Assembly: GCA_963765785.1 (NCBI GenBank) | Contig: CAVXXW010000021.1 | Span: forward strand, 62,001-126,000 | Direction: 5' to 3' | Length of the DNA: 64,000 bases | DNA from: AC-32 sp963765785 | GTDB lineage: Bacteria; Actinomycetota; Thermoleophilia; Gaiellales; Gaiellaceae | Part shown: one piece after another, positions 22,555 to 32,332 of the stretch | Position numbering within the stretch: the first letter of the stretch is position 1 | How the letters are laid out: each line of letters opens with the position of its first letter | The notes under the pieces: model-generated | What the model saw: only the letters and a program-made list of their open reading frames with translations | Database searches by the model: none | What the model was told of the DNA's origin: nothing | Translations under genes and position numbers: made by a program

Positions 22555-24492
22555 GTGGAAGTGATCTGGCGTCCGAGCGACGAGGTGCGGGAGCGGTCGA
22601 ACGCGCTCCGGCTCGCCCGGAGGCTCGGGTTCGAGGACTACGCCTCGCTCGTCCGCTTCTCCGCCGAGGAGCCAGAGCGATTCTGGCCGGCCGCGATCGA
22701 GGACATGGGGCTCGAGTTCTCGGTGCCCTGGGACGAGGTCGTCGACGAGTCCCGGGGGCCCGAGTGGGCGACGTGGTTCGTCGGCGGCAAGCTCAACATC
22801 GCCTGGAACTGCGTCCACCGCTGGGCGCGCGGCGACCGCGCGGACGAGCCGGGAGCCGTCTGGCAGAGCGAGGACGGGGAGCGCCGCTCGCTCTCCTACC
22901 GCGAGCTCTCGCGCGAGGTGACGAGGCTGGCCGAGGCGCTCGCGGCGCTTGGCGTCGAGGCCGGCGACCGAGTTGCGATCTTCCTGCCGATGTCGCCGGA
23001 GGTGGCGATCGCGTCCCACGCGTGTGCGCACCTAGGCGCGGTGCAGGTGCCGATCTTCTCGGGCTTCGCGGCACCCGCGATCGCCTCGCGGCTGCAGCAC
23101 TCGGAGGCGAAGGTCGTGATCACGGCGGACGGCTCCCTCCGGCGCGGGCGCGAGGTGCCGATGAAGGCGCTCGTCGACGATGCCTTGGCCGACTCGCCGT
23201 CGGTCGAGCACGTCGTCGTCTGGCGACGGCTCGGCAACGACGCTCCGATGCGCGACGGCCGGGACGTCTGGTGGCACGACGCGGTTGCGGACGCGCCCGG
23301 CGAGCTCGAGCCGCTCGAGGTCGACTCCGAGCACCCGTACCTGCTGACGTACACGTCGGGCACGACGGGCGCGCCGAAGGGCGTGCTTCACGTGCAGGGG
23401 GGCTTCCTCGTCTCGATCACGCGCGAGGTCGCCTACCAGGCGGACGCGCGGCCCGGCGACGTGATCCACTTCGTCACCGACATGGGCTGGATCATGGGCC
23501 CGTGGGAGGTCGTCGGCGGGATGGCGCTCGGCTGCACGATCGTCTTCGCCGAGGGAGCGCCCGACTGGCCTGCCGCCGACCGGCTCTGGGGCCTCGTCGA
23601 GCAGGAGCGCGTGACGATCCTCGGCCTCTCGCCCACCCTCGTGCGTGCGCTGATCCCGCACGGCGCCGAACTCGTCGAGCGTCACGACCTCTCGTCGCTG
23701 CGCGTGCTGGTGACAACCGGCGAGCCGTGGAACCCCGAGCCGTACCGCTGGCTCTTCGAGCACGTCGGCGGCGGCCGCTGCCCGATCATCAACTGCTCCG
23801 GCGGCACCGAGGTCGGCGCCTGCTTCCTCTCGCCGACCGTAGCGGCGCCGATCAAAACGTGCTCGCTCGGCGGCCCGGCGCTCGGGATGGCGATGGACGT
23901 CGTCGACTCCGATGGGCGCTCGGTGCGCGGCGAGGTCGGCGAGCTCGTCTGCCGCAGGTCGTTCCCGGGGATGACCCGCGGCTTCTGGCGCGACCCGGAG
24001 CGCTACCTCGACACGTACTGGCGACGGCTGCCGGGGATCTGGGTGCACGGCGACTGGGCGTCGGTCGACGAGGACGGCTACTGGTTCCTGCACGGGCGCT
24101 CGGACGACACGCTGAACATCGCAGGCAAGCGGCTGGGCCCGGCGGAGCTCGAGTCGGCGGTGGTTGCGCACCCGTTGGTAGCGGAGGCCGCGGCCGTCGG
24201 CGTGCCGCACGAGGTCAAGGGCGAGGTCGCGTGGGTCTTCTGCGCGCTCGTCCCGGGCGCGGTGCCGTCGGACGAGCTTGCGGCCGAGCTGCGGGCGCTG
24301 GCAGCGCAGGACCTCGGCAAGGCGTTCGCGCCGGAGCGTGTGCTGTTCGTCTCGGCGCTCCCGAAGACGCGGAGCGCGAAGATCGTGCGCCGCGCGGTTC
24401 GGGCAAAGGCGATGGGGGCAGACCCCGGTGACCTCTCGTCCCTGGAGAACCCCGAGACTCTGGAGGAGATCGAACATGTCGCAGCCAGCTGA
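22555..24492 (+). CDS. AMP-binding acyl-CoA synthetase
   Basis: The 645-residue adenylate-forming enzyme resembles acetyl/propionyl-CoA synthetases. It has an ACS-type N-terminal region (WFVGGKLNIAWNCV), the P-loop-like YTSGTTGAPKGVLH, NCSGGTEVGACF, GDWASVDEDGYW, and a C-terminal PKTRSAKIVRR in which the lysine is the usual acetylation and catalytic site. The substrate is unknown; a short or branched carboxylate is plausible. The GTG at 22555 follows TACGCT (22542-22547) by 7 bases. The frame stays open far upstream but that stretch is antisense to the transporter gene. It overlaps the SDR gene by 17 bases. Confidence 0.9.
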   Translation: MEVIWRPSDEVRERSNALRLARRLGFEDYASLVRFSAEEPERFWPAAIEDMGLEFSVPWDEVVDESRGPEWATWFVGGKLNIAWNCVHRWARGDRADEPGAVWQSEDGERRSLSYRELSREVTRLAEALAALGVEAGDRVAIFLPMSPEVAIASHACAHLGAVQVPIFSGFAAPAIASRLQHSEAKVVITADGSLRRGREVPMKALVDDALADSPSVEHVVVWRRLGNDAPMRDGRDVWWHDAVADAPGELEPLEVDSEHPYLLTYTSGTTGAPKGVLHVQGGFLVSITREVAYQADARPGDVIHFVTDMGWIMGPWEVVGGMALGCTIVFAEGAPDWPAADRLWGLVEQERVTILGLSPTLVRALIPHGAELVERHDLSSLRVLVTTGEPWNPEPYRWLFEHVGGGRCPIINCSGGTEVGACFLSPTVAAPIKTCSLGGPALGMAMDVVDSDGRSVRGEVGELVCRRSFPGMTRGFWRDPERYLDTYWRRLPGIWVHGDWASVDEDGYWFLHGRSDDTLNIAGKRLGPAELESAVVAHPLVAEAAAVGVPHEVKGEVAWVFCALVPGAVPSDELAAELRALAAQDLGKAFAPERVLFVSALPKTRSAKIVRRAVRAKAMGADPGDLSSLENPETLEEIEHVAAS

Positions 24493-25252
24493 CCGACTCG
24501 ACGGGCAGGTCGCGCTCGTGACCGGAGGTGGGCGCGGGATCGGCGCCTCGATCGCACGCGAGCTCGCGGGTTCCGGCGCGAGCGTCGCCGTGGCCGCCCG
24601 CACAAAGGAGCAGGTTGAGGAAGTCGCGCGCGAGGTCGGTGGTCTCGCGCTCGAGCTCGACGTGACCGACCAGGCGGCGGTCGAGCGCGCCGTCGGCGAG
24701 ACCGAGCGCGAGCTCGGCCCGATCGACCTGCTGTGCGCGAACGCCGGCATCGGCGGCCCCGACGGCGCGCCGTGGGAGATCGACCCGGCCGACTGGTGGC
24801 AGGTCTTCGAGGTGAACGTCCTCGGCGTCTACCTCTGCGTCCGCGCGATCGTTCCCGGGATGCTCGAGCGAGGCCGGGGCCGCATCGTCGTCACCGGCAG
24901 TGGTGCCGGGTATCTCCCCGGCGCGAGCAACACCGCCTACACCGCCAGCAAGGCGGCCGCGAACCGCTTCGCCGAGACGCTGGCGAAGGCCCTGGAGGAC
25001 ACGCCGGTGCGCGTCTTCCTGATCAGCCCGGGCCTCGTCCGCACGAAGATGACGAGCGACAACTTCGCCGACGACGCGCCGTGGACGCCACCGGAGCTCG
25101 CGCCGCAGCTCGTGCACGTCCTGGCGTCGGGGCGAGCCGACGCGCTCTCCGGCCGCTACCTGCATGCCGAGCACGACGACGTCGAGGATCTGATCCGCCG
25201 CGCCGGCGAGATCCGGGAGCAGGACCTGAACGCGATCCGCCTCCGCCGCTGA
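24476..25252 (+). CDS. short-chain dehydrogenase/reductase
   Basis: The 258-residue SDR has the nucleotide-binding motif VTGGGRGIGASIA (from about residue 16), CANAG (the NNAG equivalent), the catalytic serine in VTGSGAGYLPG, and Tyr-x-x-x-Lys in AYTASK. Cofactor and substrate are not determined. The ATG at 24476 is preceded by GGAGGAG at about 8 bases, inside the end of the ligase gene. It is followed by the hydrolase start in a TGATG overlap. A three-gene operon activating and reducing a carboxylic acid-derived compound is a reasonable inference. Confidence 0.9.
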   Translation: MSQPADRLDGQVALVTGGGRGIGASIARELAGSGASVAVAARTKEQVEEVAREVGGLALELDVTDQAAVERAVGETERELGPIDLLCANAGIGGPDGAPWEIDPADWWQVFEVNVLGVYLCVRAIVPGMLERGRGRIVVTGSGAGYLPGASNTAYTASKAAANRFAETLAKALEDTPVRVFLISPGLVRTKMTSDNFADDAPWTPPELAPQLVHVLASGRADALSGRYLHAEHDDVEDLIRRAGEIREQDLNAIRLRR

Positions 25253-26037
25253 TGCGTGTAGCCGCCGCGGCGGCACTCGTCGTGCTCGTCGCCGCCGGCT
25301 GCGGCGGCTCGAGCCGGCCACTCGACGCCAAAGGCAAGGCGCTGCCGAGCCTGGCGGCTCGGTGCCACGTGCACGTCGACGCGAAGGTCGGCTGGTTTCG
25401 AGCCTCGGACGGCGTCCTCCTCGACGGCGCCGCGCTCGGCCACGGCCCGACCGGCGTCGTCCTCGCGCACGAGTCGCCGGCCGATCTCTGCGGCTGGGTG
25501 TCGTACGCGCAGGTCCTCAGCCGCACCGGCTTCCGCGTGCTGCTCTTCGACCACCGCCACTTCGGCCTGTCCGAGTCGCCGACCGACCCTGCTAAGAGCG
25601 GCCACTACACGCGTGACACCGCCGCCGCCGTCGACGAGCTCAAGCGCGAAGGGGCGAAGCGGGTCTTCTTGATGGGCGCGAGCTTCGGCGGGATCACGAG
25701 CATGGTCGGAGGCTCGCGGCTCGGCTCGAAAATCGCGGGCGTGATCAGCGTCAGCGGCGAGGCGCGGCTGGGGAACACGGAAGGCCCGAACGACGAGCTA
25801 GATGCGATGGCGGCGGTGCCGAAGCTGCACGTCCCGTTCCTGGCGCTCAACTCGCAACAGGACGGCATCGCGCTCGCGTCCGACGCGCGCGCCCTCGTGC
25901 GGAGGGCCGGGTCAGCGCACAAGCGGCTGGTGCTGTTCCCCGGCGGCGACCACGGCTGGGACATGCTCGACATCGCGGCCTACCGGGCCCGTGCGAGCGC
26001 GATCGTGATCGGCTTCCTGCGGAAGTACGGTAGTTAG
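25252..26037 (+). CDS. alpha/beta-hydrolase lipoprotein
   Basis: The 261-residue protein starts with a short signal sequence and lipobox (VAAGC, lipidated C17). An alpha/beta-hydrolase fold follows. The nucleophile elbow is GASFGG, and the catalytic histidine is probably in GGDHGWDM near the C-terminus. The likely acid is in the LNSQQDGIA loop. HESPADLCGW resembles the oxyanion-hole HG segment. It would act outside the membrane. The ATG overlaps the SDR stop by one base. Confidence 0.83.
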   Translation: MRVAAAAALVVLVAAGCGGSSRPLDAKGKALPSLAARCHVHVDAKVGWFRASDGVLLDGAALGHGPTGVVLAHESPADLCGWVSYAQVLSRTGFRVLLFDHRHFGLSESPTDPAKSGHYTRDTAAAVDELKREGAKRVFLMGASFGGITSMVGGSRLGSKIAGVISVSGEARLGNTEGPNDELDAMAAVPKLHVPFLALNSQQDGIALASDARALVRRAGSAHKRLVLFPGGDHGWDMLDIAAYRARASAIVIGFLRKYGS

Positions 26038-26065
26038 TTTTCGACTGATAGTCTAAAACCTGATC

Positions 26066-27781
26066 ATGAGACTCGCTCTCGCACAGATCAACACGACGGT
26101 CGGCGACCTCGACGGCAACCGAGAGCGGATCGTCGAGGCGATCTCCGAGGCCGGCCGCGCCGGGGCCGACCTCCTCCTCGTGCCGGAGCTCGCCGTCACG
26201 GGCTACCCGCCCGAGGACCTGCTGCTGCGGCCGGGCTTCCTGCGCGCTGCCGCCGGCTCGCTCGAGCAGATCGCACGCGAGGCGACCGACGTCGCGGCGC
26301 TCGTCGGCTTCCCGCACCTCGACCGTGACCTCTACAACGCCTGCGCCGTCTGCGCGGGCGGCGAGGTCAAGGCGATCTACCGCAAGCGGTTCCTCCCGAA
26401 CTACGGCGTCTTCGACGAAGACCGCTACTTCGCGCCTGCACGCGACTGCCTGCTGCTCGAGCTCGGCGGCACGCTGATCGGCCCGACGATCTGCGAGGAC
26501 ATGTGGCAGCCAGGCCCGCCGGCGACCGACCTCGCGCTCGCCGGAGCGCAGCTGCTCACGAACATCTCGGCCTCGCCGTTCCACGTCTGCCGCGACCGCG
26601 AGCGCGAAGCCATGTTCACCACACGCGCGCGAGACAACGCCTGCTTCGTCGCCTTCTGCAACGCCGTCGGCGGGCAGGACGAGCTCCTCTTCGACGGCAA
26701 CTCGCTCGTGATCGACGAGGAGGGCCACGTGCTCGCCCGGGCGCGCGGCTTCCAGGAGGAGCTGCTCGTCGTCGACATCGACCCGGCCGACGCAGTCGGC
26801 CGCCGGCTGCGCGACGTGCGCAGCCGGGCGCTGGCGCGCGACCGGGAGCGGGTGCCAGAGGCCCCCGTGATCCCGCTTGGCTCTGCGCGAGAGCAGCGCG
26901 AAGCCGCGCCGCTGCAGATCGCGGAGCCGCTCGGGGAGCTCGAGCAGATGCGTCTCGGGCTCGAGCTCGGCCTCGGCGACTACGTCCGGAAGAACGGTTT
27001 CCAGGAGATCGTGATCGGCGTCTCCGGCGGAATCGACTCGGCGCTGACTGCGGCGCTGGCGGTCGAGGCGCTCGGGCCGGAGCGGGTGCACTGCGTCTCG
27101 ATGCCGTCGCGCTACTCCTCGGAGGAGACGCGGCGGGATGCCCGGCTGCTCGCCGAGTCGCTCGGCACCGACTTCCGCGAGCTGCCGATCGACGACGCGT
27201 ACTCGGCGTTCGAGTCGGTGCTGGCCGAGAGCTTCGCCGGCCGCGCGCCCGACCTGGCCGAAGAGAACCTGCAGGCGCGGATCCGCGGGGTGCTGCTGAT
27301 GGCGCTGTCCAACAAGCTCGGCTGGCTCGTCGTGGCGACCGGCAACAAGTCCGAGCTCTCGGTCGGCTACGCGACGTTGTACGGCGACATGGCCGGCGGC
27401 TTCGCGCTCCTGAAGGACGTGTTCAAGACCGACGTCTTCCGGCTCGCCCGCCACCTCAACGACGTCGCCGATCGCGACGTGATTCCGGCCACGATCATTG
27501 CCCGCGCACCGAGCGCCGAGCTCCGCGCGAACCAGCGAGACGACGACTCGCTCCCGCCGTACGAGGCGCTCGACCGGGTGCTCGAGGCGTACGTGGAGCA
27601 GGACCGTTCGCGCGAAGAGCTGTCGCACGACGGCTTCGACCCCGACGTCGTCGACCGCGCGCTCGCGCTGATCGACCGCGCCGAGTACAAGCGCCGGCAG
27701 GCTCCGCCCGGCGTGCGGCTGACGCCCAAGGCGTTCGGACGAGATCGGCGCACCCCGATCACGAATCGCTGGCAGGGCTAG
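26066..27781 (+). CDS. nadE: glutamine-dependent NAD+ synthase
   Basis: The 571-residue enzyme amidates deamido-NAD to NAD using glutamine. The N-terminal nitrilase-type glutaminase has the Glu-Lys-Cys triad: E41 in VPELAVTGYPPEDLL, Lys in YRKRFLPNYGVFDE (about 108), and Cys in PTICEDMW (about 142). The C-terminal synthetase domain has the PP-loop VSGGIDSALT (about residue 318), ATGNKSELSVGY and AELRANQRDDDSLPPYE. Only 28 bases separate it from the hydrolase gene. Possible -10 elements TAGTCT/TAAAAC lie just upstream and no Shine-Dalgarno is seen. Confidence 0.95.
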   Translation: MRLALAQINTTVGDLDGNRERIVEAISEAGRAGADLLLVPELAVTGYPPEDLLLRPGFLRAAAGSLEQIAREATDVAALVGFPHLDRDLYNACAVCAGGEVKAIYRKRFLPNYGVFDEDRYFAPARDCLLLELGGTLIGPTICEDMWQPGPPATDLALAGAQLLTNISASPFHVCRDREREAMFTTRARDNACFVAFCNAVGGQDELLFDGNSLVIDEEGHVLARARGFQEELLVVDIDPADAVGRRLRDVRSRALARDRERVPEAPVIPLGSAREQREAAPLQIAEPLGELEQMRLGLELGLGDYVRKNGFQEIVIGVSGGIDSALTAALAVEALGPERVHCVSMPSRYSSEETRRDARLLAESLGTDFRELPIDDAYSAFESVLAESFAGRAPDLAEENLQARIRGVLLMALSNKLGWLVVATGNKSELSVGYATLYGDMAGGFALLKDVFKTDVFRLARHLNDVADRDVIPATIIARAPSAELRANQRDDDSLPPYEALDRVLEAYVEQDRSREELSHDGFDPDVVDRALALIDRAEYKRRQAPPGVRLTPKAFGRDRRTPITNRWQG

Positions 27782-28020
27782 CGCTGCAAATCCATCCACG
27801 CGCTCGTCGGCCACGCCGGCCGAACAGCACTTTCCGTTCCCGATCGTCGGGCTAAACGGCCTGCTTGCGTGACGAGGGTCGTGCTGGTCTTCCTGACCGC
27901 AGTCGGAGTCGGCGGCAGCTAGCTAGCCGCGCCCACCTCGGGCACAGCCCCCACCCACTAGAGGGTGTGGTGCGAACCCGCCGCCCTCGCTGACAGCGTG
28001 CCGGGCCGGGGCGGCGAGCG
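27782..28020. other. 239-base intergenic region, nothing supported
   Basis: This lies between the convergent nadE and mug genes. A GTG-initiated 17-codon open stretch near 27870 reads like a signal-peptide core but has no context. No terminator with a T-tract or RNA gene was recognised. Confidence 0.5.
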
Positions 28021-28593
28021 CTAGGGCTTGCGCGCCTTTCGGTGCGCCTTTGGCACGTTCTCGCGCAGCTCTCGGAACCAGCGGAGGCGCTCCTCCCACG
28101 GGACGGCCGCATTCGCCGGCGAGGTCGACGGCAGCACGAACAGCCTCGTCTCCGCCAGCCGCCGTTCCTGCACGCCGAGCTCCGGCCGCTCGTTGAACGT
28201 CCCACGGTACGCCTCCTTGCCGACGAACGCGATCCACTCCGGGCGCAGCTCCACCGCCAGCCGCTCGAGCCGCTCTGCCGCGCCGACGAAGTCTCCGCGC
28301 CGCAGGTCGCCGGAACCGCGCGTCGTCCGGGGCGCGGCGTTCGTCAGGCCGATCCCCTCACGCAGCACGTCGAACTGCTCCGCCGGCTCGTAGAGCCGGG
28401 AGGTAAAGCCGGCCGTGTGCAGCAACCGCCAGAAGTCGTTGCGCGGGTTCGCGAAGTGCGCGGCGGCCGCAGCCGAGACGAAGCCAGGGTTGATCCCGCA
28501 GAAGACAACCTCGAGGCCCGACCCAAGGACGTCCGGGACCGCGCTAGCGGCAGCGGGCGGCCGAGCGCCGCTTCGGCGCGCAGCGCCGGTCAT
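28021..28593 (-). CDS. mug: G/U mismatch-specific uracil-DNA glycosylase
   Basis: The 190-residue protein is a MUG/TDG-class glycosylase. It has FCGINPG (the MUG GINPG motif with catalytic Asn), FANPRNDFWR, and the C-terminal loop LPSTSPANA. These enzymes remove uracil or ethenocytosine opposite guanine. The first 20 residues are low-complexity. No Shine-Dalgarno is evident at the ATG at 28593. It is transcribed alone. Confidence 0.9.
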   Translation of the reverse strand: MTGAARRSGARPPAAASAVPDVLGSGLEVVFCGINPGFVSAAAAAHFANPRNDFWRLLHTAGFTSRLYEPAEQFDVLREGIGLTNAAPRTTRGSGDLRRGDFVGAAERLERLAVELRPEWIAFVGKEAYRGTFNERPELGVQERRLAETRLFVLPSTSPANAAVPWEERLRWFRELRENVPKAHRKARKP

Positions 28594-28659
28594 AACCGAG
28601 CGGCCGCGGCCGCCTGAGCCCGATCACACGACGCGTACCGCCCCAGTGCACGCACACCC

Positions 28660-28851
28660 TCACGCTGCCAGCTCCGCCTCGCGCTTGTCGAGCCGCACCT
28701 CGAACAGCTGCCGCAGCTCCTCACCGGTGATCCCCCCGAGGCCGCGTGGCACGCGCCGCGGCTCGATCCGCATCACGCGCACCGTCGTCTCGTCGACGCC
28801 GTAGCAGCGGAGGTAGCACTCCTCCTCGCTCAGCGGACGCAACCGTCGCAC
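28660..28851 (-). CDS. small hypothetical protein, 63 residues
   Basis: The function is not recognised. The sequence is charged and soluble (EECYLRCYGVDETTVRVMRI, then ITGEELRQLFEVRLDKREAE). It has two cysteines close together and a predicted beta-beta-alpha pattern. The GTG at 28851 follows TACGCT (28858-28863) by 6 bases, the leaderless layout shared by many genes here, which supports it as a real gene. It sits between mug and the ABC exporter, all on the minus strand. Confidence 0.6.
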   Translation of the reverse strand: MRRLRPLSEEECYLRCYGVDETTVRVMRIEPRRVPRGLGGITGEELRQLFEVRLDKREAELAA

Positions 28852-28896
28852 GGCCGCAGCGTATGTGCGGCCCCGGACGGCACGGAAACGCGCCTT

Positions 28897-31467
28897 CTAC
28901 TCGTACTGAAGCGCCTGCAGCACGTTGAGCCGCGCCGCTCTACGAGCCGGAATCACCGCGGCCAGGATGCCGACGATGATCGCCGCCAGCACGAAGTAGA
29001 CGATCTGGATCCACGGCACGGCGAAGACGATCCCGGAGCTCGAGAGCGCGTGCGTGATCAGCGCTGCCAGGAAGATCCCGACGACCATCCCCAGGGTGGC
29101 GCCCATCAGCGACGTGACGATGCTCTCGTAGCGGATCATCATCCGCACCTGGCGCCGCGTCATCCCGACCGCGCGCAGCATGCCGAGCTCGCGCGTCCGC
29201 TCGAACACGGTCAGCACGAGCGTGTTCACGATGCCGACTAGGCTGACGATCACCGATAGCGCGAGCAGCGCGTAGAGCAGGTTCAGCAGCTTGTTGATCG
29301 GAGCCTCGAAGTTCGACTTGAACTCGTTGCGCGTCTGGATCTTCGCGTCCGCGAAACCGGCGACGTACCGGTTGAGTCGCGCCGTGTTCGCATCCGAGAC
29401 CCCCTCCGGCGGCGTGTTCATCAGCACCATCTCGTCCTGCGGCCTGGGCGTGAACTTGTCGAACAGGGCGGTCGAGATCGTGATGTGCGCGAACGGGGAG
29501 CCGCCCTTCGGCTCGTCCCAGACGCCCCTCAGCTTCACGGTCGTCTTCTTGCCGCTCGGGAACTGGAGCGTGACGGGGGAGCCGAGGCTGAGGTGGTGGT
29601 CCTTGACGTAGTTCTTGCTCGCGAAGAACCCGTCCAGCCCGAGCTCGCCCGGAACCGCGTTGCTGCCCTGCGTCCACACCATTGAGACCGTCTTGTTCAG
29701 GTTGGGCTGCACGCCCGTGAGGTCGTTGTTCGCGCCCAGGTAGCGCGCCGAGCCGGCCCGGATCGCGCTGACGTCCTCGACGCCCGGCTTGCCGACGAGC
29801 GCGTTGCCGGCCTGCGCATCGATCGGGTTGAAGGTGCTGGTGGAAGTCAGCGCGTAGTCGCCGACGAAGAGCTTGTTCACCGCGTCTTCGAACGAGCTGC
29901 GAATGCCCGCGCCGAAGATGGCGACGAAGGTCACGAGCGCGAGGCCGATCATCAGCGCGGACGCCGTCGAGGCGGTGCGGCCCGGGTTCCGCGTGGCGTT
30001 GTCGCGCGCGAGGATGCCGGGGGCGCCGCCGATCGTCTGCGCCGGGGCTCCGAGGACTGCCGCCAGGGGGCGCACGACCTTCGGCGCGTTCATCGAGACG
30101 CCGATGAAGAGCACCAGCACGCCGACGCCGAGCAGCAGCAGGCGCGGCGCGGTTGCAATGCCGTTCGCGAGCGCGCCGAGGGAAACCATGACAATGGCGA
30201 TCACGAGAATCACAAGAGACGTCACGGCCCCGTACTTCGCCCACCGGGACGGCGGAATCACCGAGCCTTCGCGCACCGCCGCGATCGGCGGGACGCGTGT
30301 TGCCCGGCGCGCGGGCCGGATGCTCGCCACGAGCGTCACGACCGTCCCGACGAGCAGACAGACAACGACCGTGCGCGTCGCGAAGACGGTTGAGCCGGTC
30401 GGCAGGTCGATCCCGATCTGGACGAACAGCCAGTTCAGTCCCTTGGCGAGCGCGAGCCCGAGGAACAGGCCGACCACGGATCCGAACAGGCCGATCACGA
30501 AGGCCTCGATCACCACCGACCAGAGCACCTGCCGGCGCGAGGCGCCGAGGGTGCGCAGCGTCGCGAACTCGCGCGTTCGCTGCGCGATCGTGATCGAGAG
30601 CGTGTTCGCGATCACGAACGCGCCGACGAAGAGCGCGATGCCGGCGAAGGCGAGCAGCGCGTAGCGCAGGAAGGACAGGAACCCACTGACCTGGTCGTGC
30701 TGATCCTTCTTCGCCTGGGCCGTGCCGCTGCGGACGACCTGGGTCGGAGAAAGCAGCGGCTGGATCTGCGAGATCATCTCCTGCGGCGAGACGCCCGATT
30801 TCGATTTGACGCGAATGGCGTCGAGCTGACCGGGCTTGTTGAAGAGGGCCTGCGCGGTCGGCTGGTCGAAGATCGCGAAGGTCGCGCCCCCGATGCTCAC
30901 GCCGGGGAAGGTGGCGATGCCCGTGATGCGCATCCGCTGGATCGGCCCGAACCCCTGCACCTTGATCGGGTCGCCGACGTTGAACCCCTGGCTCGACGCG
31001 GTTCCTTTGTCGACGGCGACTTCGTTGGAGCCGTGAGGCCAGCGTCCCGCGGTCAGCTTCGTCGGATTGAAGATCTGCCCGGCCGGCGTGACCGAGAAGC
31101 CCAGCGTCGGCGCGCCGCCACTCGAGATGACCTTCCCGTTCTTGCCGATCAGCTTGACGTTGTTGCTGCTCACCGCGCCGGCCGCGACCGCGGTCCCGGG
31201 CAGCTTCTTCACCTTCGCCAACAGCGACTCCGGCATCGGCGGCGGCTCGACGCTGTTGCCGTTGGCGCTGTCGAACGCGGCCTTCCCCGTGATCACGACG
31301 TCGGCGTTTGCGTACGACTGCGTGAAGATCGTGCTGAAGCCGTTGTTGATCGTGTCCGTCAGGACGTAGGTGCCGCTGATCATCGCGACGCCGAGGACGA
31401 TCGCGATCGCGGTCAGCGACGCCCGCACCTTCCGGCCGGCGAGGCCTTTGAGCGCGACCGTCAGCAT
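28897..31467 (-). CDS. FtsX-like ABC transporter permease
   Basis: The 856-residue membrane protein belongs to the MacB/LolC-type FtsX permease family. It has an N-terminal helix (residues about 17-37), a large external domain, and two FtsX cores (around residues 270-390 and 730-850), each with three helices and a motif like FATLRTLGASRRQV or LGMLRAVGMTRRQV. The long external domains suggest substrate capture or lipoprotein release rather than ion transport. It starts in a TGATG overlap with the ATPase gene, forming a two-gene exporter. Confidence 0.9.
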   Translation of the reverse strand: MLTVALKGLAGRKVRASLTAIAIVLGVAMISGTYVLTDTINNGFSTIFTQSYANADVVITGKAAFDSANGNSVEPPPMPESLLAKVKKLPGTAVAAGAVSSNNVKLIGKNGKVISSGGAPTLGFSVTPAGQIFNPTKLTAGRWPHGSNEVAVDKGTASSQGFNVGDPIKVQGFGPIQRMRITGIATFPGVSIGGATFAIFDQPTAQALFNKPGQLDAIRVKSKSGVSPQEMISQIQPLLSPTQVVRSGTAQAKKDQHDQVSGFLSFLRYALLAFAGIALFVGAFVIANTLSITIAQRTREFATLRTLGASRRQVLWSVVIEAFVIGLFGSVVGLFLGLALAKGLNWLFVQIGIDLPTGSTVFATRTVVVCLLVGTVVTLVASIRPARRATRVPPIAAVREGSVIPPSRWAKYGAVTSLVILVIAIVMVSLGALANGIATAPRLLLLGVGVLVLFIGVSMNAPKVVRPLAAVLGAPAQTIGGAPGILARDNATRNPGRTASTASALMIGLALVTFVAIFGAGIRSSFEDAVNKLFVGDYALTSTSTFNPIDAQAGNALVGKPGVEDVSAIRAGSARYLGANNDLTGVQPNLNKTVSMVWTQGSNAVPGELGLDGFFASKNYVKDHHLSLGSPVTLQFPSGKKTTVKLRGVWDEPKGGSPFAHITISTALFDKFTPRPQDEMVLMNTPPEGVSDANTARLNRYVAGFADAKIQTRNEFKSNFEAPINKLLNLLYALLALSVIVSLVGIVNTLVLTVFERTRELGMLRAVGMTRRQVRMMIRYESIVTSLMGATLGMVVGIFLAALITHALSSSGIVFAVPWIQIVYFVLAAIIVGILAAVIPARRAARLNVLQALQYE

Positions 31468-32237
31468 CAGGAGGCGGAGAGTTCCTCCATCGCCGTGAGG
31501 ACGTCGGAGGGCTCGGAGCGCGGCATCTCACGCACGATCAGGCCGTCGGCGAGGAACAGGATGCGGTCGGCGATCGCCGCGGCGCGCGGGTCGTGCGTGA
31601 CCATCACCGTCGTCTGCCCCATCTCCGCGACCGAATGGCGGAGCAGCTCGAGGATCTCGCCGCCCGTCTTCGAGTCGAGGTTGCCCGTCGGCTCGTCCGC
31701 GAAGACGACGGTGGGCTTCGAGATCAGCGCGCGGGCAATCGCGACGCGCTGCTGCTGGCCGCCAGAGAGCTCGGCCGGCCGGTGGCTGCGGCGGTCGTCG
31801 AGCCCGACCGTCTTCAGGAGCTCCTCCCGCCACGCCGGGTCCGGCTTCTCGCCGGCGATGGTCAGCGGCAGGAGGACGTTCTCCTCCGCGGTGAGCATCG
31901 GCAACAGGTTGAAGAACTGGAAGACAAAGCCAATGTGCTTACGCCGCAGCTTGGTGATTTCCGTGTCATTGAGCTCGCCGAGCTTCGTGCCCGCGATCCA
32001 AACCGAGCCGTCCGTCGGCCGGTCGAGGGCGGCGAGGATGTGCATCAGCGTCGACTTGCCGGAGCCCGACGGCCCCATCACGGCGGTGAGCTTGCCCTGC
32101 TCGACGTCGATCGAGACGCCGCGGAGCGCGTCGACTGCGGTGTCGCCCTCGCCGTAGCGGCGAGTGATGTCGAGCGCGGCGACGACGGCGCTCGGCGCCC
32201 GCTCGGCGACGTCTGCTGGCACGGCGGCGGCTTCCAT
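31467..32237 (-). CDS. ABC transporter ATP-binding protein (MacB/LolD type)
   Basis: The 256-residue ATPase has Walker A GPSGSGKST, Q-loop FQFFNLLP, signature LSGGQQQRVAIARAL, Walker B VVFADEPTGNLD and the H-loop VTHD. The -TGNLDS- ending is typical of the FtsX-partner ATPases. The ATG at 32237 is chosen because GGGGAG lies about 5 bases upstream. The GTG at 32243 would overlap that Shine-Dalgarno. It is followed directly by its permease partner. Confidence 0.92.
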   Translation of the reverse strand: MEAAAVPADVAERAPSAVVAALDITRRYGEGDTAVDALRGVSIDVEQGKLTAVMGPSGSGKSTLMHILAALDRPTDGSVWIAGTKLGELNDTEITKLRRKHIGFVFQFFNLLPMLTAEENVLLPLTIAGEKPDPAWREELLKTVGLDDRRSHRPAELSGGQQQRVAIARALISKPTVVFADEPTGNLDSKTGGEILELLRHSVAEMGQTTVMVTHDPRAAAIADRILFLADGLIVREMPRSEPSDVLTAMEELSAS

Positions 32238-32332
32238 GGACACTCCCCTCGTTCGGTGACCCCCCGGTCCCCTTCGAGTTTTGCACCAACGGTCCCGAGC
32301 CGCAAACCTGCGGATGGGATAGCGTCCGCTCC

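Noticed and set aside
27866..27922. GTG-initiated 17-codon frame reading like a signal-peptide core
   Set aside because: It is too short, with no Shine-Dalgarno, no -10 spacing match and no context.
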